Counted from the stretch's first letter, positions 1 through 7,953 are shown. The stretch is DNA of 28,348 nt from an uncultured Phascolarctobacterium sp. (GCA_900545535.1 UQZN01000026.1:1-28348), one strand, 5' to 3'. Notes: generated by a model from the letters alone, not told the origin. Program-made: numbers and translations.

Positions 1-38
1 TTTCAAGGTTCTGCTTGCCGTTTTTTGACGACTTGTAT

Positions 39-67
39 AGTATATTACATCTTTTTGATGTTGTCAA
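39..67 (-). promoter_or_regulatory. Strong sigma70-type promoter firing leftwards out of the window
   Basis: On the minus strand TTGACA (62-67) is followed by exactly 17 bases and TATACT (39-44), close to consensus. The spacer carries a small inverted repeat (ACATC, five A, GATGT). Upstream DNA is A/T-rich, as in UP elements. Transcription would start near position 32 and leave the window. The last visible bases of the transcript include AGAACCTTGAAA, which resembles the leader found before 16S rRNA genes in Firmicutes; that identification is inference. Confidence 0.75.
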
Positions 68-68
68 C

Positions 69-97
69 TATTATTTTTTCATCTTTTTAAACGGCAA
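69..97 (-). promoter_or_regulatory. Possible second, tandem promoter upstream of the first
   Basis: On the minus strand TTGCCG (92-97) and ATAATA (69-74) are 17 bases apart. The -10 is poor. The TTGCCGTTT at 97-89 recurs inverted at 15-23, flanking the strong promoter. Tandem promoters are usual for rRNA operons, but this one is weak evidence alone. Confidence 0.3.
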
Positions 98-101
98 CTT
101 A

Positions 102-127
102 CAAAAATTCACCCTTGTTTAGGGGTG
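102..127 (-). terminator. Weak terminator candidate after the LysR gene
   Basis: On the minus strand a five-pair hairpin (CACCC at 127-123 with GGGTG at 114-110) is followed by AATTTTTG. The stem is short, so this is only a candidate. The rest of 128-198 is A/T-rich with nothing else recognisable. Confidence 0.35.
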
Positions 128-198
128 CACTATTATTTTATTAAATTTCTACTAAAAAAGCAAGCCCTATTTTAAATTTATTTTAACTTATTTTTTGC

Positions 199-1074
199 TT
201 ATTTTACAAAATCTCTCTTTAAATTATCCAGCAACGCCTGCACATTTCTGCTTCTGGTTTCAGAAGCCAGGGTCAGACACACGAATTTACGCCCTGCGCT
301 CTCCTGCATCTCGATCAATTCGACTTCACCTGCAGCGGCTGCCTGTCTGGCAATATGCTCAGAAAGCAAAGCATAGCCCAAACCATTTCTTACAGCTTCC
401 TTTACGGCAAAATTAGTATTGAAGATGATCGTCTTGGCAGGGATAACATTATTCTTCTCTAAAAAATTTTCCCACTGCACTCTCGTGCCTGAACCCTGCT
501 CGCGTGTTATCCAGGTCACCGTCTCCAAATCACGGCGCTGCATCTTTTTAGGGCTGCCAACTGGTCCTATCAAGACAATCCGGTCGATATAAAACTCCTC
601 TTTATGGAATTTCTTGTCGCCAGTTTCTCCTTCAACTAAACCAACATCTATTTTATTGCTTTGCAGCAATTCGCAAATATGGACAGTATTATCGATCTTT
701 ACTTCTATTTCCAGCTGCGGATAGCGTTTCATAAACCTGCCCAGGAATTCCGGCAGAAAATATTCACCTATTGTCAGACTGGCCCCTATAGCTAAACGTC
801 CTTTGATCTCACTGCCCAGTTCTTTAACTGTGATCTCGGTAAACTGCCACAGACTTTTCATCTGTTTAGCAGCATCATAAACGATCATACCGGCATAAGT
901 CACGCTAAGCTGTTTTTGCTTTTTAGACCTGCGGATCAGTACGATGCTGAAATACTCTTCCAATCTGCGGATATGCAAACTGACCGTCGGCTGAGAAATA
1001 TTAAGTTTTTGCGCGGCTTTGGTAAAGCTTTGCTGTTCTACGACTTCGATAAAAGTTTTCAGTTCTTCCCACAT
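199..1074 (-). CDS. LysR-family transcriptional regulator, CysL/YeiE-like
   Basis: A 291-residue LysR-type regulator, the normal family length. The N-terminal winged helix-turn-helix covers about residues 3-63, with the recognition stretch AAQKLNISQPTVSLHIRRLE. The remainder is the periplasmic-binding-protein-like co-inducer domain (from about residue 90). Sequence flavour is closest to the CysL (YwfK)/YeiE branch, whose members control sulfur-related genes; that subgroup call is from memory. The ATG follows an AGG-containing ribosome binding site in the intergenic region. It is divergent from a TDT transporter and close to a YeiH-type exporter, the usual LysR arrangement in which the regulator controls its neighbours. 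The inducer cannot be read from the sequence; sulfite or a related sulfur compound is an inference from YeiE. Confidence 0.9.
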   Translation of the reverse strand: MWEELKTFIEVVEQQSFTKAAQKLNISQPTVSLHIRRLEEYFSIVLIRRSKKQKQLSVTYAGMIVYDAAKQMKSLWQFTEITVKELGSEIKGRLAIGASLTIGEYFLPEFLGRFMKRYPQLEIEVKIDNTVHICELLQSNKIDVGLVEGETGDKKFHKEEFYIDRIVLIGPVGSPKKMQRRDLETVTWITREQGSGTRVQWENFLEKNNVIPAKTIIFNTNFAVKEAVRNGLGYALLSEHIARQAAAAGEVELIEMQESAGRKFVCLTLASETRSRNVQALLDNLKRDFVK

Positions 1075-1094
1075 AGCAACCTCATTATTCTTCT

Positions 1095-1149
1095 TAATGA
1101 TAATGATAATAATAATTCATTTTACTAATCATTATACTTGTATTATGCT
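1095..1149 (+). promoter_or_regulatory. Promoter and candidate LysR operator before the TDT gene
   Basis: The 142-base divergent gap holds an inverted repeat TAATGAT (1095-1101)/ATCATTA (1128-1134). A plausible plus-strand promoter is TTTACT (1121-1126), 17 bases, TATGCT (1144-1149). The 12-mer ATTCATTTTACT (1115-1126), which contains the -35, recurs before the YeiH gene at 2257-2268. LysR activators typically bind just upstream of and across the -35 region. Confidence 0.5.
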
Positions 1150-1216
1150 ATTTATACAATGTTTTTAGACGTCAAGTATCAATCTTTTTATTTTCCAAAG
1201 GGAGGCTTTCTGAAAA

Positions 1217-2149
1217 ATGATAAAATCTATTCCAATTCCTACTGCCGGAGTATCGCTTGGCCTGGCGGCACTTGGTAATCTGCTGCAGCCATATTCTCCG
1301 TTGATGAAATATATCTGCGGTATTCTTGCCGCTGTCCTTTTAGCGCTGCTGCTCATCAAAATGTTGCGTTATCCAAAGCTTATCCATGCCGATATGACCG
1401 GCAATCCTATTTTAGGCAGTGTTGCTGCAACTTTTTTTATGACAACTATGCAGCTGTGTGTTTACATTAAAGATTCAGCTCCTTTTCTCTGCGAAACGAT
1501 CTGGCTGACAGCTGTTGCGGCTCATGCTATTTTGATCGTCTGGTTCTCCAAAAATTTTATGCTTAATCTGGAACTGAAAAATGTTTTCCCAACCTTCTTC
1601 ATCGCTTATGTCGGCATCGTTGTCGCTTCGGTTACCGCTCCGGCATTTGGGTACCTTACCTTAGGCTATTATATCTTCTGGTTTGGCTTTGCCGCCTATA
1701 TGCTGCTGCTCGCACTCGTTACTTACCGGTATCTCCATCATCCGATACCTGAAGCAGCGAAACCGCTGATCTGTATCTACACGGCACCTATGAGTCTGAG
1801 CCTGGCAGGTTATTTTGCGGTTGTGCCTGACAAAAATTTTCTGCTGATCACTGTTATGCAGATCGCTGCCCAGGGACTTTTCTTTTTTATCCTCAGCCTG
1901 ATGCCCAAACTTTTACGTCTGCCGTTTTATCCCAGCTATGCAGCCTTCACCTTTCCCTTTGTCATTACCGCCTCTGCCCTGCGCCTATCACTTGATTACT
2001 ATGCGCGTTTAGGCGTTGTTCTGCATGAATTCTTCCAATATCTGTATTATTTTGAATGTGTCGTTGCAACCTTCTTCGTTTTTTATGTTACCCTGCATTT
2101 CTGCAGATTTTTCTACGCAGAATGGAAGCTTTCTCACAGTAATGTCTGA
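1217..2149 (+). CDS. TDT-family (TehA/SLAC1-like) membrane transporter
   Basis: A 310-residue, strongly hydrophobic protein with about ten predicted membrane helices and almost no soluble part, the size and layout of the tellurite-resistance/dicarboxylate transporter (TDT) family. That family includes TehA, malate carriers, the plant anion channel SLAC1 and the fungal sulfite pump Ssu1. A GGGAGG ribosome binding site lies 11 bases before the ATG. It is divergent from a CysL/YeiE-like LysR gene and 178 bases before a YeiH-family gene, which makes anion export, possibly of sulfite, more likely than tellurite resistance. The substrate is not shown by the sequence. Confidence 0.85.
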   Translation: MIKSIPIPTAGVSLGLAALGNLLQPYSPLMKYICGILAAVLLALLLIKMLRYPKLIHADMTGNPILGSVAATFFMTTMQLCVYIKDSAPFLCETIWLTAVAAHAILIVWFSKNFMLNLELKNVFPTFFIAYVGIVVASVTAPAFGYLTLGYYIFWFGFAAYMLLLALVTYRYLHHPIPEAAKPLICIYTAPMSLSLAGYFAVVPDKNFLLITVMQIAAQGLFFFILSLMPKLLRLPFYPSYAAFTFPFVITASALRLSLDYYARLGVVLHEFFQYLYYFECVVATFFVFYVTLHFCRFFYAEWKLSHSNV

Positions 2150-2256
2150 CATCAAAATTTTAATCAAGATAAATTATCTCCTTCCTTTGCTTCTATATAT
2201 GGTAAGTTTTTAAACTTTTTAGCTCATTACGTTTTCTGATTATAACAATCAAGATT

Positions 2257-2292
2257 ATTCATTTTACTTACCAGATATAGTTGCCTTACAAT
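2257..2292 (+). promoter_or_regulatory. Candidate promoter of the YeiH-family gene
   Basis: TTTACT (2263-2268), an 18-base spacer and TACAAT (2287-2292) form a plausible promoter. The -35 lies inside ATTCATTTTACT (2257-2268), the 12-mer also found before the TDT gene. The gap also holds an inverted repeat AGATAA/TTATCT (2167-2179) and a direct repeat AATCAAGAT (2162-2170 and 2247-2255). Confidence 0.45.
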
Positions 2293-2327
2293 TACAGTAC
2301 ACTACATTCTTGGGAAGGAGTTTTATA

Positions 2328-3329
2328 ATGAGTTTCTTAAGTAATAAATTACACGGCTTACTATTATGTTTTGCTATCGTCGTACCAGCGGCATATTTAG
2401 GTAAAATGTTCCCTATTGTCGGCGCCCCTGTTTTTGCCATTCTTTTAGGCTTGCTGCTGGCTGGCATCCCTCGTTCAGATGCTTTCTGCGGCGGCATCAC
2501 CTTTACTTCCAAAAAGATTCTGCAATATGCTATTATCTTACTCGGCTTCGGCATGAACCTTTTTGAGATTTTCCGCGTCGGCTCGCAGTCACTGCTGATC
2601 ATCCTTTCGACGATCGGTACTGCTTTGACTGTTTCTTATGCTGTCAGCAGGATAATGAAAATCGATCATGATATCGCGACTTTGGTAGGCGTAGGCTCTT
2701 CTATCTGCGGCGGCTCGGCAATCGCCGCTGCGGCACCTGTTATCAAAGCGTCCGATGAAGACATCGCGCAGTCGATTTCCGTCATCTTCCTTTTTAATGT
2801 TATCGCCGCCTTTCTGTTCCCTACATTAGGCGCCATACTCGGCTTTAATGATATGGGCTTTGGCATGTGGGCCGGCACGGCGATCAACGACACCTCTTCT
2901 GTAGTGGCAGCAGGTCAGACCTGGGCCAGCGCCAGCGGCAGCGATACCGCGTTGAATTATGCTACTATCGTCAAGCTGACCCGCACTTTAGCGATTATTC
3001 CTATTTGCCTGGGCCTGGCTTATCTTACTTCCAAACGCAAAGCTACAACTTCGGAAGTAAAAATTTCTACGATCTTCCCGATGTTCATCATATACTTTCT
3101 GGGCGCGGCAGTTATCAATACCTTTGCCGGTCACCACTTTGACTTTTTTCAGTTCTTACCAGCCATCGGTAAATTTATGATCGCTATGGCCATGGCCGCT
3201 ATAGGCCTCAACACCAATTTAGTCAAGCTGATCAAAACCGGCGGCAAGCCGATCCTGCTCGGACTTATCTGCTGGTTCTGCATAGCTGTTGTAAGCCTTG
3301 CCATGCAGCATCTGCTCAATATTTGGTAA
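2328..3329 (+). CDS. YeiH/UPF0324-family putative sulfate (sulfur oxyanion) exporter
   Basis: A 333-residue inner-membrane protein with about nine to ten hydrophobic helices. It contains the Gly/Ala-rich signature GSSICGGSAIAAAAPVIKA near residues 123-141 and the GTAINDTSSVVAAG stretch, both typical of the YeiH (putative sulfate exporter) family. A TTG at 2310 is in frame, but the ATG at 2328 is preferred because AAGGAG (2315-2320) sits seven bases before it. In enterobacteria yeiH is neighboured and controlled by the LysR protein YeiE, and a comparable regulator is encoded at 199-1074. The link to sulfur-compound export is family knowledge; the true substrate is unproven. Confidence 0.9.
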   Translation: MSFLSNKLHGLLLCFAIVVPAAYLGKMFPIVGAPVFAILLGLLLAGIPRSDAFCGGITFTSKKILQYAIILLGFGMNLFEIFRVGSQSLLIILSTIGTALTVSYAVSRIMKIDHDIATLVGVGSSICGGSAIAAAAPVIKASDEDIAQSISVIFLFNVIAAFLFPTLGAILGFNDMGFGMWAGTAINDTSSVVAAGQTWASASGSDTALNYATIVKLTRTLAIIPICLGLAYLTSKRKATTSEVKISTIFPMFIIYFLGAAVINTFAGHHFDFFQFLPAIGKFMIAMAMAAIGLNTNLVKLIKTGGKPILLGLICWFCIAVVSLAMQHLLNIW

Positions 3330-3333
3330 TCTC

Positions 3334-3376
3334 AAACAGCTTCTGCTGCTAATGGCGGAAGCTGTTTTCATTTTTA
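3334..3376 (+). terminator. Rho-independent terminator after the YeiH-family gene
   Basis: A perfect ten-pair stem (AAACAGCTTC 3334-3343 with GAAGCTGTTT 3358-3367) is followed by a T-rich run, TTTTCATTTTTATT. It lies five bases after the stop codon. Confidence 0.9.
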
Positions 3377-3422
3377 TTACACTTAATATACGAGTTTTTT
3401 ATCGCAAATTATTATAAAAATA

Positions 3423-3468
3423 TGATATAATAGCCGTTAGATAAAAAAAGCTTTGTCGGTATAAAGCT
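3423..3468 (+). promoter_or_regulatory. Extended -10 promoter and leader hairpin of the PBP gene
   Basis: TGATATAAT (3423-3431) is a consensus -10 with the TG extension; no good -35 is visible at 17 bases. The leader carries a small hairpin, AGCTTT (3449-3454) with AAAGCT (3463-3468), of unknown meaning. Confidence 0.6.
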
Positions 3469-3507
3469 GATTAAAAGGAAAATGACTAAGAGAACCGAGG
3501 TTTATGT

Positions 3508-5601
3508 ATGGGCAAAATAATTAAGTTGATAATCATCGCATTCGCTGCGCTTGCCATTTTAGGCGCCGCGGCATTCTGGGGACTGGCAGGCTTCTTTGCA
3601 CCCAAAGATATGGAAGAATCACTTATCCCCGATGCCGCTTCGCAGTTTTTTGACGTTAACGGCCGTGTCATCTCGACGACGGCTTCTGAAGAACGCCGTC
3701 TGCCTGTAGCCTTCGACAAAATACCCAAGCACCTGCAGCAGGCTTTTATTGCTATTGAAGATAACCGATTTTACGAACACGGCGGTATCGACTTCCGCGG
3801 TACGGCCCGCGCTTTGTGGACCAACCTGCGCGGCGGCGAGGTGCAGGGCGGCAGTACGATTACCCAACAGCTGGCTAAAAACGCTTTCCTTTCTCAGGAA
3901 CGTACTATCACCCGCAAGATAAAAGAAGCTTTTATTGCCAAGCAATTGGAAGAACGCTATACCAAAGACGAAATCCTTGACATGTACCTGAACCGGATCT
4001 ACTTCGGGCAAGGCACCTATGGTATTGAAAGCGCTTCCCTCTATTATTTCGGCAAGCACGTTCAGGACATCGATCTGGCAGAAGCCGCCACTCTGGCAGC
4101 TATCCCTAAAAGTCCTAACTATTATAATCCTTTTGAAAATCCTAAAGACAGCAAAGCCCGTCAGGAAGTCGTTTTGGACCAGATGGCCAAATACGGCTAC
4201 ATTACAGAAGCCCAGGCAGCAAAAGCCAAGGCTGAAAAGCTGCAATTGAACAACCATAAAAACCAGCAAAAAGATAATCTTTCCTACTTTATTGATTACT
4301 GCAGTCAGCAGATCATCGAAGAATTCGGTGCCGATGCCCTTTACAAAGGCGGCCTCAAAATCTACACTACCCTTGATCTGGATATGCAGTCAGCAGCGGC
4401 AGAAGCTTTAAAATATCTGCCCGATTATTACAAAGACGATTATCAGCTTACCCAACCCCAGGTCGCTTTAGTTGCCGTAGATCCTGCTAACGGCTATATC
4501 AAAGCCATGATCGGCGGACGCGGCCAGGATAAATTCAATCGTGCTGTGCTTGCAGTACGTCAGCCCGGTTCCGCTTTCAAGCCCTTTGTCTATCTTACGG
4601 CTATGGATAACGGCCTTACTGCGGCAACAGTAGTCGAAGACAAGGAATATGAATTCGCCCCCGGCTGGAAACCGAAAAACTCTGACCTGCAATGGCATGG
4701 CAAAGTAAGCCTGCGAACAGCTTTGAAAAAATCCTACAACATTCCTACTATTCTGGTAGCACAGCAGGTCGGACCCGAAAAGGTTTTCCAAATGGCTAAA
4801 AATCTCGGTATCACGACGCTTATCGAAGACGGTCATTATACCGACATCAACCTTTCCATGGCTTTAGGCGGCTTGAGCAAGGGTACTACGCCTCTGGAAA
4901 TGGCCGCCGCCTATGGCACGATCGGCAACGGCGGTAAATATAACGCTCCGACTGCCCTCATCAAAATAGTTGATCGCAATGGCAAAGTAATTTTTGAGCA
5001 TAAGCAGGATACTAAAACTGTAGTTGACTCCAAAGCAGCCTATCAAACTGTCGATATCATGCGCGACGTCTTTGTGGACGGTACCGCAGGCGGCGCAGGC
5101 ATCGGCCGTCCGGCAGCCGGTAAAACAGGCACCACCGATGATTACAAGGACGCCTGGTTTGTAGGCTTCACCCCCAATCTGTCGGCTGCCGTCTGGATCG
5201 GCGACGATAATGGCCGCCCGCTTGATTATATGTACGGCAGCGGCGCACCGCTCAGTATCTGGCATGAATTTATGGTCAATGCGCTTGCCAATGTTCCTGT
5301 TGCTAACTTTGTTCGCCCTGCAGGCGTAGTAATACCGCCTGAACCGGATATCAAGAATGATGATAAGGACAAAGATAAAGACAAGGATAAGGACAAAGAT
5401 AAAAAAAGAGCGACCTCCGTTCCCGGAGAACCGCCCAAACCTCCCAGCAAAAAAGACCGGATCCGTGAAAATGTAGGCGACGTTGAACCGCAGAAGCCAA
5501 GCATGAAAAAACGTGTTCAGGAAATTTTAGACGGTAACGAAAACAATACCGCTAATAAAAAACCTGTCGTCAGCAATGTCCCTACTCCACGTCAACCGTG
5601 A
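3508..5601 (+). CDS. Penicillin-binding protein 1A, bifunctional transglycosylase/transpeptidase
   Basis: A 697-residue class A PBP that polymerises and cross-links peptidoglycan outside the inner membrane. Residues 5-30 form an uncleaved signal anchor. The GT51 domain (about 45-220) shows EDNRFYEHGG with catalytic Glu84 and the QGGSTITQQ motif at 113-121. The transpeptidase domain (about 315-595) has all three active-site motifs: SAFK at 355-358 (nucleophile Ser355), SYN at 409-411 and KTG at 539-541. After residue 600 comes a charged, proline-rich tail that includes an almost pure Asp-Lys tract at 618-633, encoded by an imperfect 12-base tandem repeat (5362-5405). The start is supported by GAGG seven bases before the ATG. 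It appears monocistronic, with its own promoter and terminator. Confidence 0.97.
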   Translation: MGKIIKLIIIAFAALAILGAAAFWGLAGFFAPKDMEESLIPDAASQFFDVNGRVISTTASEERRLPVAFDKIPKHLQQAFIAIEDNRFYEHGGIDFRGTARALWTNLRGGEVQGGSTITQQLAKNAFLSQERTITRKIKEAFIAKQLEERYTKDEILDMYLNRIYFGQGTYGIESASLYYFGKHVQDIDLAEAATLAAIPKSPNYYNPFENPKDSKARQEVVLDQMAKYGYITEAQAAKAKAEKLQLNNHKNQQKDNLSYFIDYCSQQIIEEFGADALYKGGLKIYTTLDLDMQSAAAEALKYLPDYYKDDYQLTQPQVALVAVDPANGYIKAMIGGRGQDKFNRAVLAVRQPGSAFKPFVYLTAMDNGLTAATVVEDKEYEFAPGWKPKNSDLQWHGKVSLRTALKKSYNIPTILVAQQVGPEKVFQMAKNLGITTLIEDGHYTDINLSMALGGLSKGTTPLEMAAAYGTIGNGGKYNAPTALIKIVDRNGKVIFEHKQDTKTVVDSKAAYQTVDIMRDVFVDGTAGGAGIGRPAAGKTGTTDDYKDAWFVGFTPNLSAAVWIGDDNGRPLDYMYGSGAPLSIWHEFMVNALANVPVANFVRPAGVVIPPEPDIKNDDKDKDKDKDKDKDKKRATSVPGEPPKPPSKKDRIRENVGDVEPQKPSMKKRVQEILDGNENNTANKKPVVSNVPTPRQP
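5362..5405 (+). repeat. 12-base tandem repeat encoding an Asp-Lys tract
   Basis: About 3.5 copies of a GATAAGGACAAA-like unit run through this stretch, inside the PBP1A gene. The unit is a multiple of three, so slippage would change tail length without breaking the frame. Confidence 0.8.
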
Positions 5602-5610
5602 TCAAAAACA

Positions 5611-5650
5611 AAAACAACACTCTGTACTTTTAGTGCAGAGTGTTGTTTTA
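5611..5650. terminator. Bidirectional terminator between PBP1A and rarA
   Basis: A 17-pair stem (5611-5627 with 5633-5649, one T-G pair) closes a TTTTA loop. It is flanked by T runs on both strands (GTTTTATTAT on plus, TTTTTGTTTTT on minus), so it can serve both convergent genes. Confidence 0.92.
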
Positions 5651-5685
5651 TTATCACAGCATCATATTGATTTAATCTTTTTTAT

Positions 5686-6972
5686 CTATTCTTTTTCAGT
5701 TTCTTTCTTAAGCAGCCTGCTTTCAGCACCGCTGTCTTTCGGATAATAATATCTATGACCTGCCAGCTCATCCGGCAGATACTGCTGCTCGACCCAACCG
5801 CCTGGATAATCATGCGGATATTTGTAGCCAAGCCCATGACCAAACTGCCTGGCGCCAGGGTAATGAGCATCGCGCAAATGCTTCGGCACTCTGGTATTGA
5901 CCGACCTGACATCCTGACGGGCATTATAAATCCCCATATAACAGCTGTTGCTCTTGGGTGCGTTAGCTATATAACAAACAGCCTGAGCCAAAGGTATCTG
6001 CGCTTCCGGCAAGCCTACAAAATGAGCCGCCTGCGCCGCAGCATTGGCTACGACTAAAGCCTGCGGATCGGCATTGCCCACATCTTCGGCCGCACAGATC
6101 ACGATCCGGCGCGCAATGAACCTTACGTCCTCACCGCCCTCCAGCATACGGGCCAGATAATGCAGGGCGGCGTCAACATCACTGCCGCGCATGCTTTTTA
6201 TAAAGGCCGAAACGATATCATAATGATAATCGCCTTTTTTATCATAGCGCTGCAAAGCGTTACCTACCACGCTGCGCAATACATCCATCGTTATTTCTTT
6301 GCTGCCCTCCGGCAGCATAAATTCAGCCTGCTCCAGCAAATTAAGTGCCACCCTGGCATCACCGCCGGCAAAATCAGCCAGCGCGTCCAAGGCTTCGGCT
6401 GTCACCATGATACCTTCCGCACCATAGCCTTTTTCCTTATCTGTCAGGGCACGCTCTAAAATCCGTTTGATACCGTCTGCCGTTAAATGCTCCAGACGAA
6501 TGACCTTCATACGCGACAAAAGCGGCGAATTGATTTCAAAAAAGGGATTTTCCGTAGTCGCGCCGATCAAAATGATCGTGCCGTTTTCTACATACGGCAG
6601 CAATACGTCCTGCTGCGCTTTATTAAAACGATGGATCTCGTCGATGAAAACGATAGTGCGCCCCATCCCGCCGCGCTGCAGCTCCTGCGCTCTGGCGATC
6701 AGCTTGCGCAGCTCGGGCACCCCGGACGAAACGGCGTTGATAGCGACAAATTCATCACCCGTCATATGGGCAATGACCTGTGCCAAAGTTGTTTTGCCAG
6801 TCCCCGGCGGACCATAAAACAACACCGACTGCAGCTGATCCTTCTCGATCATCCGGCGCAGCGGACTGCGCTCGCCTACTGCTGTTTCCTGTCCCACAAA
6901 ATCGCTGAGCCTTGTAGGACGCATCCTGTCAGCCAAAGGTTTTTTCTGCGGCTGTGCAAACAAACTATCCAT
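5686..6972 (-). CDS. rarA: Replication-associated recombination protein A (RarA/MgsA), AAA+ ATPase
   Basis: A 428-residue AAA+ clamp-loader-like ATPase acting at stalled replication forks, the usual RarA length. Walker A is GPPGTGKTT (about residues 54-62) and Walker B VFIDEIHRF (about 108-116); sensor 1 is in ILIGATTENP. The C-terminal part matches the MgsA tetramerisation/lid region. Two ATG codons stand in tandem (6975 and 6972). GGAGG at 6979-6983 is only three bases from the first but six from the second, so 6972 is preferred. It lies downstream of tcdA on the same strand behind a modest terminator hairpin, so read-through is likely to supply at least part of its transcription. Confidence 0.96.
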   Translation of the reverse strand: MDSLFAQPQKKPLADRMRPTRLSDFVGQETAVGERSPLRRMIEKDQLQSVLFYGPPGTGKTTLAQVIAHMTGDEFVAINAVSSGVPELRKLIARAQELQRGGMGRTIVFIDEIHRFNKAQQDVLLPYVENGTIILIGATTENPFFEINSPLLSRMKVIRLEHLTADGIKRILERALTDKEKGYGAEGIMVTAEALDALADFAGGDARVALNLLEQAEFMLPEGSKEITMDVLRSVVGNALQRYDKKGDYHYDIVSAFIKSMRGSDVDAALHYLARMLEGGEDVRFIARRIVICAAEDVGNADPQALVVANAAAQAAHFVGLPEAQIPLAQAVCYIANAPKSNSCYMGIYNARQDVRSVNTRVPKHLRDAHYPGARQFGHGLGYKYPHDYPGGWVEQQYLPDELAGHRYYYPKDSGAESRLLKKETEKE

Positions 6973-6994
6973 CATCCACCTCCAAAATCTGATA

Positions 6995-7018
6995 AAAATA
7001 CCGGCACTAAAGGCCGGT
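6995..7018 (-). terminator. Hairpin terminator between tcdA and rarA
   Basis: On the minus strand a six-pair stem ACCGGC/GCCGGT (7018-7013 and 7005-7000) with a seven-base loop is followed by ATTTTTATC. It starts inside the tcdA stop codon. The stem is short and may be leaky. Confidence 0.65.
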
Positions 7019-7707
7019 TAATTTTTTTCTGCAATAATCTGACGTACGATATACGATGCTATCAGCAGTCCCGCCGAAGCCGGAACAAACACCATGCTTC
7101 CCGGGACCTCGCCCGCTTCAGCACGCCGCGGCGGCTCTTTAGAATAAACTGCCGTTACACCTTTTTCAATACCTGCCGCCCGCAGCAGTTTCCGTACCGT
7201 TCTTGCCAGCGGGCATACAGAAGTCCTGCTGATATCCTCCACGGTAAGATACGTCGGGTCCAGCTTGTTGCCTGTCCCCATCGAAGAAATCACAGGTATC
7301 TCCCGCCGTACACATTCTGCTAAAAGATCGACCTTGGACGGCGTCGAGTCGATCGCATCGGCAATAAAAGTAAAACTGCCGGAAAAAAACTCGTCAAAAG
7401 CCCCCGGTTCATAAAAGCTGCTGACAGTCTCTATCTCGCATTCCGGATTGATATCCAGCAACCTTTGCCTGACGACCTCGGTTTTTAAGCGGCCGAAGGT
7501 ACTGGTCAAAGCGGGTAATTGACGGTTGATATTACTTGCCGCTACCGTATCGGCATCTATCAATAATAAATGGCCTACCCCACTGCGGCATAAAGCCTCG
7601 GCAATATACGAACCCACGCCGCCTAAACCAACAACTGCGACACGGGCCTGCTCCAAAACGGGCAGCTTTTCCTGACCGATGACCATTGCAACACGTGACA
7701 GATCCAT
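7018..7707 (-). CDS. tcdA: tRNA threonylcarbamoyladenosine dehydratase (TcdA/YgdL)
   Basis: A 229-residue E1-like (ThiF/MoeB superfamily) enzyme that uses ATP to cyclise t6A at position 37 of ANN-decoding tRNAs into ct6A. The nucleotide-binding loop GLGGVGS is at residues 27-33, followed by LLLIDADTV and the SNINRQ motif typical of the family. The frame is open back to 7812, but those 35 codons fall in the 6S RNA gene. The ATG at 7707 has a G-run ribosome binding site (7713-7718) five bases upstream and gives the usual N-terminus, so it is the real start. It appears to be transcribed together with the 6S RNA just upstream. Confidence 0.95.
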   Translation of the reverse strand: MDLSRVAMVIGQEKLPVLEQARVAVVGLGGVGSYIAEALCRSGVGHLLLIDADTVAASNINRQLPALTSTFGRLKTEVVRQRLLDINPECEIETVSSFYEPGAFDEFFSGSFTFIADAIDSTPSKVDLLAECVRREIPVISSMGTGNKLDPTYLTVEDISRTSVCPLARTVRKLLRAAGIEKGVTAVYSKEPPRRAEAGEVPGSMVFVPASAGLLIASYIVRQIIAEKN

Positions 7708-7725
7708 TTTTACCCCCCAAAAATA

Positions 7726-7911
7726 TTTTGCCCCACAATGCCGTCCAGCCTCATGTTTTGAACCTGCAAGTGCAGGTGGGTGCCTTCCCGCCAGTCGCAA
7801 AAGTCCCCGCAAGAGGGCAGTTTTTTAAAAGGCGGAGCTCAGTCAGGCTCCCTAGGTAAGAGTGTTGGCTCAAAACTAAGAGGTACAAGTAACGAACATC
7901 GCAGGGTAAAA
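7726..7911 (-). ncRNA. ssrS: 6S RNA
   Basis: On the minus strand about 186 bases fold as expected for 6S RNA, the regulator that binds the housekeeping RNA polymerase by imitating an open promoter. The closing stem pairs TTTTACCCTGCGATG (7911-7897) with CATTGTGGGGCAAAA (7740-7726), all paired except for one A/C mismatch. The 5' arm continues GTTCGTTACTTG, like the conserved GATGTTCG start of known 6S RNAs. A GGAGC/GCTCC apical hairpin lies in the middle, and ACCTGCA/TGCAGGT forms the small hairpin usual on the 3' side of the central bubble. Location also fits: B. subtilis 6S-1 RNA lies in the same aspS-tcdA-rarA neighbourhood. Exact ends are inferred from the stem. Confidence 0.87.
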
Positions 7912-7953
7912 AGCGTTTTTCAAGGCAGCAAGAGTATTTCTTACTACATATAT

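Noticed and set aside
1217..2149. Tellurite resistance gene
   Set aside because: The TDT family name derives from TehA, but no TehB-like methyltransferase is near and the context points to anion export.
7708..7812. N-terminal extension of TcdA by 35 codons
   Set aside because: These codons read through the 3' half of the 6S RNA gene; the ATG at 7707 has its own ribosome binding site and gives the family's usual N-terminus.
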